Assembly: GCA_947652115.1 (NCBI GenBank)
Contig: OX393570.1
Span: 21,036,675-21,100,674, forward strand
Source of the DNA: Blastomussa wellsi
Lineage: Eukaryota; Cnidaria; Anthozoa; Scleractinia; Plerogyridae
DNA: 64,000 bases
Direction: 5' to 3'
Both the position numbers and the translations under genes were made by a program. Numbering within the stretch: position 1 is the stretch's first letter; each line of letters opens with the position of its first letter. The notes under the pieces are model-generated. The model saw only the letters and a program-made list of their open reading frames with translations. It had not been told where the DNA came from and did no database searches. This document shows positions 11,020 through 21,300 of this stretch, piece by piece.

Positions 11020-14000
11020 CTACCCAAGAAATAACAAACAACTCAGTTGGAGTACACATTACTACTCAGTACTGAGTTTCAGCAGCTAATGGAGCATCAC
11101 TTAAAAGCTGAAAGTTGTCTTTGCACCAGTGGACACCCAATAATGGTCGGGATTTGTTGCCAAAGACAACAGTACCACATTGAAAACTAGTAACTCTGCT
11201 TGTTATGGACGACAAGGGTGGAAAAAGACCATCCAAATAAATGATTACTTGTGAACAATAAGAATGAAGGATTTTGAGGATCAAACAGTTTCGGGTAGAG
11301 CAATCCAGGAGGTGACATGATTAAAAAATTGTTTCTGAAAGAAAGCGTCCTTGCATAAAGAGGTTACAGAATTAAGCCACAGAAGGTTCGGGTGTTTGCA
11401 TGTTGTTTCAGATGAGACTTGTTTAAAGCCAAACAAGTGAATTGTCACCTGAGGAATGGTATGTGTGTATTGCAAATTAAAGCCACCAACAATAGCAGAG
11501 CAACAGCACAAGAATGCATAGAAGACTTCTGACAAACCCGTTTTATTTTTAACACCTAACAAGCTTAATGCTAGTAATAATTTGGTGGGTTCATACTAGG
11601 GCTCAAGTACGCCTTAAGCCGTAACAAAATTTCAAGTGAACTTGAGTCTGCCGATGTTCACTTTTAAAGTTAAGTGTTCAAGTTAAGTTGCGAAGCATGC
11701 AGCCTCCAATCGATATTGTTGGCGAGACAAGAAGCGATGCCGGCTTTCATTTAAATGCATGTTATTTGCTTCACAAGGAGGTTCGCCTGCATCAGCTCTT
11801 CTCGCCATTTATGTTTTGCATGCATTAGCTCTTCCCACCATTCAGTTGACTTACATTTTACTGCCTCAAATGCTTTCATAGTATCTAAGAATGCACGAGA
11901 GAGGACAGTAAAACTAGACTCGAGATCGTATTTAGGCACCTTTGAAGATACCTCGTCTCTAAAGTTACAAAGTAACAAAAAAAGTCATACTTGAGCTAAA
12001 GAAACCCTGTTCACATTCAAAGTAGAACTTGGATGTACTCAAGGCCTACAAATGTCCCCAGTATGAACTTGTTTATTGTTTACAACTTAGCAAGACAAGA
12101 TCATTAAATAAATATAAGTTGATCCCTTTTTTATTACAACAAAAACAATATGAAAACACCAAAAGAAAAAATACAATAACAATGACAAAACTTTAATCAG
12201 TGGGTTGTTTCCATTGTTGGTAGTTTGATGTCAAATGGGTCGCAAACATTTCAGTCTTACATTTGACACAGCACTCTCCTAACGAGTCTAAATTTGTTTG
12301 ACAAGAAAGGAACCTTTAGTGTTACTACAACGAAAACTTATTTGCTGGCTAAAGTCAGTTTGTTGAACTGAAATTCTCCAAGTCCTGATCCAACGCGTTT
12401 GAGGTTTGCCACATGCTCTGAAATTTCCTTGATGGATTCAAGTTGCTCACTCAGTAAATCATCAATGAAATCTGACATCTATAACAAGGAAGGATTCACA
12501 ATAGACCTCTCATTAATTTGGCCAAATTTAAATGTTGTTCATCAATTCACACCATCACAAAAGAGCTCGACTGGTAAGAGTGCACACCATAGGGTTCAAA
12601 TCCTTCATGCCCCATGCTTTGTTACAAATGAAATGAACATTTGACCTAAAGTTATCAATTGATATCTTGCTGGTTACGTACGTGACAGGGAGTTCGTTTT
12701 AAAAATTGTAATCTGTGAGTTGCTTTTAGTTCGCACGGAAACAACTCCTCATTCTGTCCAGTTGAGCAACACCATTATCTAGGAAAATGCCACTCGCACA
12801 AGCCAGAAGAAAACAAACACAGCAAAGATGCTACAATCCAAGAATTTACCAGCTCAAGTACAGCAGAAGGAAATAGCTATTAAACCAGCTGAAATGGCTG
12901 CAGAAATTTCTGGCCAAAGGCATGTATGCTGATGCAAGCAGAAATGCATTTGCTGAAAATTAGATATCGCTGAATCCAGTTTTGCATGTATGCCTTGTGC
13001 TATAGTTTTAAACTATTTACCTGAGGATCATTGTGGTTGTCAGCCACTTTGTGCAGATCAAGTAAGGCTTGGTTAACCTGCTTCTCTAACTCCAATGCTG
13101 CCTGGAATGCCTTCAGCCCAGTTTCCCACTCATCAGACTCTGGTTTCTACAAAGGTAGATAAAATAGATATTTACCTTAACAATCAGGGCTGCAAATATA
13201 TATTTTTTTTCTGTGAAAGGATGCGTCCAAACATGTCACCATTTTGATTGGACAAAATTTTAGTGAGGATGGATGTCATGCTTGAAAAAACTTTGTCACG
13301 CTGTCCAAAAAAGTTGTGACACCAAGTACACCGGTTGAAGACATGTTGTCCATGTTCACTACACCAAATATCAAATGAGCAGCAACATTGGGCCATTCCA
13401 TTTAATATCCTCACCCCCATTAGAGGGTCTTTGTTGTCTACCCCCTCAGAAATAGCTCTTGAAGACCCCCTCAGGAAAGCAAGATCAAAATGCCGACACA
13501 ATCCTATGGCAAGCCAAACATGACAAAAGTAGGTTGAGTTCAAAATCACCCTTCGAGTTTAAGTAATCGATGTGTGAGATTAGTAAATCACCATACGAGA
13601 AATGCAAACCACTATACGAGAAATGAAAATCACCATGCGAGATTTAGAAAGCACAACACGAGAATGAAAAACTACCATACGAGAATTCCAAATCGCCAGA
13701 CGAGAATAAGTGACCATTAATCGAGAAAAATATCCGTGCAACAAGATACCAAGAAATCTACATCGTTAACTGAGAATGAGTAATCACCATGTGAGAATAC
13801 GAAATCACCATTCGAGAATATCGATTAATTGGTTTTGAGCCGGCGACCTATAATTGGTCAGCGGCACACGTGTTTCGGTACATTATATGACCCCATACAC
13901 AACGTACATGCCTGGTGCAACTAGCAATATGGAGGGGGGTGAATAGGTTCGCAGATCAACGGATTTAGCCTTAAAAAGCACGCGGATTGCGGATTTCATC

Positions 14001-17000
14001 GAACAATTAAGCGGATTCGCGGATTTCGAAAATGCAGTGGATCACGGATTAGCTGATAATTTTAGCTCGGATTCCGGACTCTGCATGCCATGAAGTTCGG
14101 ATCGTGGGCTGCCGTTTTTCACGATTCTGACCTTATAGGTTTGGAGATATGTGATAGAAGGCTTGAGGAACATACAAAAGAACTGATCTAGCAGCTCCGC
14201 GAGACTGGAATGAACTGGAAAAGCATATCAGTGTGCCTGGGAGTCTCTGACCAGACACTGCTACGCAAACATTTTCCATGCCCTGATCACCTCGAACCCT
14301 TGATGGAAGACCAAACAATTGTACTCCATTGTCAAAATATTTGAGAACAGTATCTGCTTTATTATCTGTACAGCACTTAAGATATACAATTGCTCTGCTG
14401 TAGCCATCTATACACCCATGGATAATGAATCTCCACGAGATAAGTTTGTGGTTTGAGTCAATGTGCCACAAGTGATTTGGACCAGAGACGTTGTAGGTTC
14501 TTCGATGTATGGCATACCTCTGCCTGACAGCTCTTCCAATACCATCTATCCGTTGCAAACTCTCTCTGATTCTGGATCTTTGAATGTTTATTCCCCTACC
14601 TTTAAGACCACCTCTTACATAGGATTCTCCACTATATGGTGTTAAGTTTAGCATGTTTCTGACTTGCCCGTCCAATTCTTTGTCAGCGATTTCTGTGAAA
14701 CTGCTCTCAATTCCGAACTCTACCCTTCGTCTATACAGTGTCTGGTCAGAGACTCCCAGGCACACTGATATGCTTTTCCAGTTCATTCCAGTCTCGCGGA
14801 GCTGCTCGATCAGTTCTTTTGTAAGATTATAGGCTGGTCTTCCTCCTGTGCTTGCAAGAAATGCCACAGGCATGCCTTCCTTTTTATAACAGCTTGATGG
14901 ATGAAGAAAATCAGAGACACGTCTTAACAATACAGCCAGGGAATCTACCAACACCCCTAACAAATCTTCCAGTGACGGATCAATTTGTGACACAGACATC
15001 AATGAGACAGCGACAAGTACCCTTGTATGTTCCTCAAGCCTTCTATCACATATCTCCAAACCTATAAGGTCAGAATCGTGAAAAACGGCAGCAGTTCTGT
15101 TGATGATGTTGCTCAGAGAAACCAAAAAGTCGTCCAACTCTTCACAGCTCAACTGATCCGCCATATTGCTAGTTGCACCAGGCATGTACGTTGTGTATGG
15201 GGTCATATAATGTACCGAAACACGTGTGCCGCTGACCAATTATAGGTCGCCGGCTCAAAAACAATTAATCGATATTCTCGAATGGTGATTTCGTATTCTC
15301 ACATGGTGATTACTCATTCTCAGTTAACGATGTAGATTTCTTGGTATCTTGTTGCACGGATATTTTTCTCGATTAATGGTCACTTATTCTCGTCTGGCGA
15401 TTTGGAATTCTCGTATGGTAGTTTTTCATTCTCGTGTTGTGCTTTCTAAATCTCGCATGGTGATTTTCATTTCTCGTATAGTGGTTTGCATTTCTCGTAT
15501 GGTGATTTACTAATCTCACACATCGATTACTTAAACTCGAAGGGTGATTTTGAACTCAACCTACTTTTGTCATGTTTGGCTTGCCATACGAGAGTGTACC
15601 ATCTTTCATATTTATTTCCAAAAAAACTGGGTCAGTGATTTCTGGTTTAGTTGCTTAGCAACAGTGATGACTTATCCTGGTCACTTCATTGGAAAGCATC
15701 CAATCACAGCACGTTTAACAACGAAATAAGCCAATCCTGTGATCATTTGCAGACTTGTACAGATTGTTTAGACTCTGCTCCGTGCGTTTTCCCTCCTACC
15801 GATTATAAAATGCATCACTGCTTTAAAATAAAAACACCATTTTATTTTGTCATTGTTTGCAGACGTTCTATGAAATGGACGAATTAAACAGCAAGAAAAT
15901 GTCACCGAACGACATGATTAAACTTTTGAAAAAGTAAGCCTTTTTTATACATTTTTTTTTACANNNNNNNNNNNNNNNNNNNNNNNNNNNNNNNNNNNNN
16001 NNNNNNNNNNNNNNNNNNNNNNNNNNNNNNNNNNNNNNNNNNNNNNNNNNNNNNNNNNNNNNNNNNNNNNNNNNNNNNNNNNNNNNNNNNNNNNNNNNNN
16101 NNNNNNNNNNNNNNNNNNNNNNNNNNNNNNNNNNNNNNNNNNNNNNNNNNNNNNNNNNNNNNNTTTAAGAAACCCCCCCCCCCCCCCCTCCACCTAGGAT
16201 TTCCTTGACCCTCAATCCTCAATGGGGGGGATATTTGCGAATAAAAAATGGAATGGCCAATTTCTCCACTGCTGGAAATTGAGCCTAATTTCTCCACATG
16301 CTCATTGCCAAATATGGTTTATCGATAATCTCGCCCTCCACAACGACACATGCGCCCACGAATGTTGGAGGTATAAAGGGCAATCGCTAGTCAGCGACCC
16401 GGACATCTTTCTGAACCACTATTAGGGTTGCTCCCAGCGAACGGCGCTGGTGCTCGTTCGGTGTGCTTGTCTGATCACAACAAAATCCGGGAATGTCGCC
16501 AGATTGCTATTTATCTGTCTCTCACAATTTACCGCTATGGGTATAGCGGTTCTGAAATAGGTTAATTTAATTGAAACCAATGAAATCGAGGCTTCCAGAT
16601 GTAGTGCTACGTTTTTGTCGTGTTCTGGGCTTTGCAAGTCAAAATGGCGGACAGACGGTAGATTCGGACAGCCTATGATGCAAGTTCTTTCACAATTTTC
16701 CCCCATTTCTTACCTTTACGTCTTGCAACACAATGCGACCTCCACGCTGATTTTGGTATTTCATCAGCTAAATCAAACAAGAAAGAAGGATTAGTGCGAA
16801 AGAAGATGAAGCGAAGTGAACAAACACAAGCTTTGAAACCTCAATTACCTTTTGAGCGTGTTCGCGTTCTTCGTTTGACTGTTTTAGCATGAACTGATGA
16901 AATCCTGGCAGGGCCACATCGTCACGATCGAAATGATAGGCCTTTAAAGCAAGAATGAAACTTATTGAAATCAAACTCGTCGATGAAAGAGTCGATCGCT

Positions 17001-17124
17001 TAAAACGCCTTCCATAACTTACCATGGACATGTACACGTAGCTCGCGTGCAACTCGAGGTTGATTTGCTTGTTGATACCAGCCTCGCACTCTTCGTGGTA
17101 GTTCTGACGACACAGAGACGACAT
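10876..17124 (-). CDS. ferritin A, cytosolic H-type ferritin, distal-exon isoform
   Basis: Ferritin assembles as a 24-mer that oxidises Fe(II) and stores iron in the cytosol. Exons in transcript order: 17124-17023, 16941-16849, 16767-16714, 13146-13021 and 11019-10876, all joining at phase 0, giving 172 residues (human H chain is 183). The N-terminus [18 protein letters not shown] and [14 protein letters not shown] match the family. Ferroxidase residues equivalent to human E27, Y34, E61/E62, H65, E107 and Q141 are all present ([26 protein letters not shown]), as are the three-fold channel Asp and Glu in DFIEE. There is no signal peptide. A perfect IRE lies in the leader at 17195-17223. A second last exon at 12338-12478 gives another isoform. 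Intron 3 holds a 2.1-kb transposon and the assembly gap. Confidence 0.93.
12129..12134 (-). terminator. poly(A) signal for proximal ferritin A exon
   Basis: tttatt on the + strand reads AATAAA on the transcript strand, about 204 bases after the proximal stop codon. It would allow the proximal exon to serve as a true terminal exon. Confidence 0.5.
12338..12478 (-). CDS. ferritin A proximal alternative last exon
   Basis: A second homologous last exon of 46 residues plus stop, beginning [13 protein letters not shown] and ending [11 protein letters not shown], with its own acceptor and an AATAAA on the minus strand at 12129-12134. It would be joined to exon 13021-13146 in place of the distal exon and would give 171 residues. 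It is one codon shorter than the distal exon between DFI and the Gln of the ferroxidase site, inside helix D. The long open frame and conserved helix E argue that it is used. Confidence 0.85.
   Translation of the reverse strand: MSDFIDDLLSEQLESIKEISEHVANLKRVGSGLGEFQFNKLTLASK
13932..14104 (+). mobile_element. fragment of a gcggat-rich repeat (family F3)
   Basis: It starts gaggggggtgaataggttcg and is full of gcggattt/cggatt motifs. The first ~165 bases match 36884-37045, where a more complete element ends in inverted termini. It lies inside the transposon next to the left arm. Confidence 0.75.
14105..14275 (+). repeat. inverted partial copy of the transposase 5' half
   Basis: 14105-14172 is the reverse complement of about 15020-15097, and 14175-14265 that of about 14735-14820. 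The two pieces are joined with the middle deleted. This destroys the 3' end of the transposase and explains why two opposite-strand frames end in the same residues, [13 protein letters not shown]. Confidence 0.75.
14133..15239 (-). pseudogene. broken rve-type integrase/transposase gene
   Basis: The frame is 368 codons long. The natural start is probably the Met at 15164 ([12 protein letters not shown]). A helix-turn-helix-like stretch ([19 protein letters not shown]) is followed by an integrase core with [11 protein letters not shown] (first catalytic Asp), a DGYSR strand and [14 protein letters not shown] (second Asp). The third acidic residue is missing, because the frame runs into an inverted copy of the gene's own 5' part (14105-14275) and ends in unrelated residues, so the protein is non-functional. 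Confidence 0.75.
15863..15933 (+). other. possible orphan exon
   Basis: A 71-base stretch between a good acceptor (cattgtttgcag) and donor (gtaagcc) reads [20 protein letters not shown] and onward without a stop. I recognise no family. It faces opposite to ferritin A and is followed 30 bases later by the assembly gap. It could be an exon of an unseen + strand gene, a transposon relic or chance. Confidence 0.25.
15964..16163. other. assembly gap (200 N)
   Basis: Exactly 200 N, a typical placeholder for a gap of unknown size, bordered by a poly(T) run and a poly(C) run at 16171-16188. It lies in ferritin A intron 3, so no known exon is lost. Confidence 0.99.
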
Positions 17125-17194
17125 TTTGGTCGTAGAAGATGTAAAAATCTGGGAAATACGACGTCTGAAAAGGTCAAATCCTCGGATAGAAGCT

Positions 17195-17223
17195 GCCTCG
17201 TTCAATCACTGTTGAAGCGAAAC
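17195..17223 (-). promoter_or_regulatory. iron-responsive element in ferritin A leader
   Basis: Read on the minus strand: six-base lower stem GTTTCG pairing with CGAGGC (two G-U pairs), an unpaired C, five perfect pairs TTCAA/TTGAA, and the loop CAGTGA. This fits the IRE consensus (C bulge, 5-bp upper stem, CAGUGN loop) exactly. It lies about 70 bases upstream of the ATG, with no intron needed between. By analogy with other animals, IRP bound here would block translation when iron is low. Confidence 0.92.
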
Positions 17224-17787
17224 AATCTAAAATGGCGAATCGTGCAAGAATCGAAGGATATTACCTCCCTCCTCACGTGACTCACATAATGCTGATGATG
17301 TCAAGAGCTGATTGGTTAACTGACGCTGAAGCGTGTCGTCATTGAGCACGTGACCAGACAATTTTGCTGCGTAATGCAGCACTGCACCTTGAAAATAACA
17401 ACTGATGTAATTTTGAATGAACAACGTGAATAAGTACAAATAAAAAGAAAAGTAAAATGAAAATGACATAAAATAATGGAGTAATGACCAAAAAATCTAA
17501 AATCCGAGTGCATTCTTGCTTGTGTCAACAAGTCATTATAGAGATGACAATTTTCGATTTTTTAATGAGCCCGCATATATTTTGTGGTAGTTGCGTAGCA
17601 TTGCCGTTTATTATTCTACGCAGAAAGGCAAACTAAAATTTTAACCATTTCAGCACTTGCAAAAATCTCCGCCATGTTATTTTTTTGGATGATATCAATG
17701 GCCGGACGCAGCTAGCTAAATTAGCAACATTCTCTTTCCGTGGGACTCAGAGGGCAATCCTAGGATCGGACCGGAGGCTCCGAACGG

Positions 17788-17853
17788 TGTCTACCCTGCG
17801 AGCAGAGGTCCCTTTTTCTAGGAAGATCGAAGGGACCTCTGCTCGCAGGGTAA
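17788..17853. repeat. hairpin repeat
   Basis: accctgcgagcagaggtccc and its reverse complement are separated by about 20 bases. This near-perfect 21-bp arm pair has the look of the tip of a foldback element upstream of ferritin A. Confidence 0.7.
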
Positions 17854-18133
17854 ACTGTGTCAGAACAGAGGTTTAGTCATTTAGGTTTCCTTTTGGGCAC
17901 AATATCTCAAGCCTGGGCGCAGAAGGAAATTAACTATGTAAGATGAGACCCGCCAAACGGCTGATTCGCTTTAATTTGGAAAAGGGGATGATGGCACTTT
18001 TTATTTGTTACTGTAGGACTGTGAAAGGGGTTCCGGTTTTTATGGATGCTGTGCAAAGAATTATTTACTCCTTAGATTTAACCCCTTAGATGTCTTAGAT
18101 GTGAGAACAGAGCCGTTTCTAATTTCATAAATC

Positions 18134-18139
18134 TTTATT
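18134..18139 (-). terminator. poly(A) signal of ferritin B
   Basis: AATAAA on the transcript strand, about 190 bases after the ferritin B stop codon and the first canonical signal there. Confidence 0.5.
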
Positions 18140-18164
18140 GTACATGCTTTACAGGTACTCATGT

Positions 18165-18245
18165 ACCAACCTCATTCCCAGGGTCTTTTCCCTTTTCCCG
18201 CACCGCCCCCAAGCCAGGGAAAAGACTCTGAGAACGAGGTTGCTC
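18165..18245. mobile_element. short palindromic MITE, family F4
   Basis: acctcattcccagggtcttt is mirrored by agactctgagaacgaggt. The same family occurs at 21340-21422 with arms cctcgttcccagggtctct and agagaccataggaacgagg. Confidence 0.7.
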
Positions 18246-18326
18246 ATGTACTCTATATTGCATTTTGAAACAGCACTTTCATCTTTTCCTTGACATCAAA
18301 AGTCAAACATGCGAAGTAACTTTAAA

Positions 18327-21300
18327 TCACTTGTCTCCGCCACGGTCCAGAGTCAACTTGTCGAACTGGTACTCCCCCAAAGCATCCTTGCCAATTCGTC
18401 GAAGAGTGTTGACATAATTTGACAGCTGCTTGACACGATCTGTCTGGACAGTGAAGAAATTCCATTCGATGAAGTTCGCCATCTGTGGGTAGAAAAAAAC
18501 GTCCCTTTTCTATCATTGAAAAATTATAGACGATGATAAAGATAATAATAATGATAATGAACCTTTACTTATATCAGGTGAATAGAGGGCTAAGTTTCTA
18601 AAGAAACTGTGTTGCTGAGTCGGTGAGAAGTATAACAATATAATTTGGTTTTATCAGCTGGGTTGATAATGTGAATGAGCCACCGTAAAGAGATTCAAGA
18701 GCTGACGTTTCGAGCGTTAGCCCTTCGTCAGAGCGAATACTTATACCACCTTTTTATAACAGTTGCTCTCAATAGGAGCATACTTATTTGTTTTGATCGT
18801 ATGATGCAATCGCTTATTTAAAGAAAAGATTGATTAACACTTAAAAAAATGTCAATGGAGAGAGTATTTCACTAATTACCTGGGAATTAGTTTTCTGGTT
18901 AGCTACAGCGTACAGTCTTCTCAATGAATGCAGAACTTCTTTCTGTAGGGCAAGGGCGTCTTCCATCGCCACTCTCCCTCCACCCCAGTGATGGCGGCAT
19001 GGAGTCTGCAGAATATAAAAGTGAGAAGTGGAATGCACACACTATATACAAATACCATGCACGGTCACCTTCATTGCAGAAAGCTTCTTCCAAATCGTGT
19101 AGCCTTCCGGGATATTATAAGTTCTCAGTCACCTCTCTTGTCAGGGGACGGGCAGATGGGAGTGGAGGGGGAGGGGACGTGGTAAACGCTCGTTGCGTAG
19201 TTTTTTCACCTCGCGCGACTCCATAGACAGAGTGCGAAGTTCGATCGCTGGAACGCGATACGGCAACAGAGTTACAAGAAACTGCTTGTAAACATCTTGG
19301 TAATCTAAAGTGCAACTTTCCCAGGAACCTCCAATAGGGAACGTCTAGTTATGTTCAATTTCGGCCATCATGCATATAACTGCGCATGTACTTTTCTCAC
19401 CATAACTTGGTTCAGCTTCAGACGGCCTCCTTGCTTCAGTAAATGCTCTATGAACTAAAAAAAGTAGTTATTCTACACCGGATCATGGAACTTGTCGTAT
19501 TTTGATCAAACTGGAGCGCGCGCAGCTAAAGTGTTCAATAACTTAAGTTCAGTTACAAGGTTTGCGTGCTGCGCGTTCTTTATTTAGTTCCTTAATATGA
19601 CTGAAACTTTCAAACATGACTTTTTTTATCACCATGATGATAAATTGTCAATATGTTTTGCTTTGTGAAAGTTTTTCTCGAATTTTTTTATAGTTCTGAT
19701 TAATTGGTGACAGGACTTCGTGTCGTCCAATTAGCTGCCTGTAATCACACAACGGTCGTCCAATTTTGTTAAACACTCGTATGATTACAGACCGAAGAGG
19801 ACTCCACTCGATCAGACGAGTCCTATTCTTCTGTAACCCTTAGCTTGACGTCTGTGATTCGACACGATAATTTTAATAAAGAGATGGGTGTGTTGTTTGT
19901 TTGTTTGCCTGTTTGTCAAACCTGAAAATTTCAATCGAAGTAGGGCATAGGGCGTGTGAAGAGATCTTAAACTCGTCTTTTTGGCCGGTGCCTGGGGCGT
20001 GCCAGTTCGCTAAATCTAAATCCTGTATGCAGCAAGTTCATTTGCTTGATGCGATCATTTATGTTCAGCAACCTCTCACCATGTGCGCATGCTTCATCTT
20101 CTCATGAGCAGCCATTTTGAAGTACTTATGAAAACCGGGAAGGTTGATGTCGTCGCGATAAAAGTGGAACGCCTGTCATCGGAAAAAAGAGAAATAGTTG
20201 GAGAGGGCTGAACATGCTTAAGACACATCTTTAAATTGTCATAAGTTTAGCCAGGTTATTTTTTTTCTAAATTTTTTGATAAATAAAAGTTGCTAAATAT
20301 CATTAATGCTAAAACTTAAAACATACCATGGAAAGGAAAGTATAGTGGGTAAAAAGCTCTTTGTTGATTTGCATGTTGATTTCGCCTTCTAAATGAGCAC
20401 TGAACATTTTACTGGAGCGAGGTAATGGTGATTGTTCCACCCGATTTCCTGCAAGGAAACACAAGTAAAGCAAGTCTAAATTGTCTAACGTTTGCGCGTC
20501 TCTCAAGCAGCCAGAAGAGGCCCGAAAATTCTTGTGAATCGCATGCAGTAGAGCAAGAATGTTAACTGAGATATCTGGGTGACCCTATTCGGCGGAATGG
20601 CGGAATCAAGTAAAATCTAATGACAAGCAACGTGAATCAGTGTGAAAGCACGAAAAGTGGAACTGCGGTTAGCTTTTATTTGTTGGTAAGAGCCATACTA
20701 TTGCCATTCCGTCATTCCGCCATTCCGCCGAATAGGGTCACCCGATATCTAGCTATGCCTACATGGTGTGCGAGCAGTAAAGTTGCATGCGGAATCTGTA
20801 GTATTGGTATAAAAAATCTAAAAATTCTAGCCTGTACGTGTTGAAATCGTTATGGGATCCTCTGCTTCTAAGTCAAACGTTTGACACTTATCGGCAAGCT
20901 AGGTATTTGTTTGCGGTATATGCCTAGCTAGGGCGTGGGATGGGTGACAAGCACGCCGGACTCCGAATCGAACAGTCCGGGCGATTCTTGTCTCAGGGTC
21001 GGCAAAGCGGGTTAGTGGCATACCGATATGCGTAAAATTAGCGACCCGATATAACCAAAATTAGAACACTGAAAGGAAAGGTACATTCTCAAGATTAAGG
21101 ATAAATGAAACAGATTGTGCCCTTTCGACTACACATGAACTGGGTATTCTATCGGAATATACCATATACCCATATTTAAAATGCCCCTGTATACTATATA
21201 CCCAAAATCCCTGGACGATCATTGTAGTTTAATTCCAATTTTGTCTGTGTGGCAAATCAAGTCAAATAAATAAAAATAAATAAATGCCATCCAGAGGGCA

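Larger units (their letters stand above)
13505..15588 (-). mobile_element. DNA transposon with ~430-bp terminal inverted repeats
   Basis: The left arm (13505-13936) and right arm (15162-15588) are near-perfect reverse complements, starting at tatggcaagccaaacatgac and running inward to tagttgcaccaggcatg. Each arm holds about ten spaced degenerate copies of a core like caccatacgagaat, plausible transposase-binding sites. The interior encodes an rve-type integrase relative that is broken, and it contains an inverted partial self-copy and a foreign repeat. It sits in intron 3 of ferritin A. The family could be one of the eukaryotic integrase-like (IS3EU or IS481EU-type) transposons, which is inference. 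Confidence 0.8.

Noticed and set aside
11751..11994. Frames of about 75-79 codons on both strands between the ferritin A last exons
   Set aside because: No ferritin or other domain, no splice sites fitting the gene, and both strands open equally.
13184..13549. 121-codon minus frame beside the transposon
   Set aside because: It runs from inside the transposon arm into ferritin A intron DNA and has no domain; an open frame by chance.
15945..16297. Minus-strand frames crossing the N gap
   Set aside because: They are open only because N codons contain no stop; there is no sequence to support them.
20900..21020. 5S rRNA-like gggatgggtgac stretch
   Set aside because: Only about a dozen bases agree. 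The internal control region and the rest of a 5S gene are missing.
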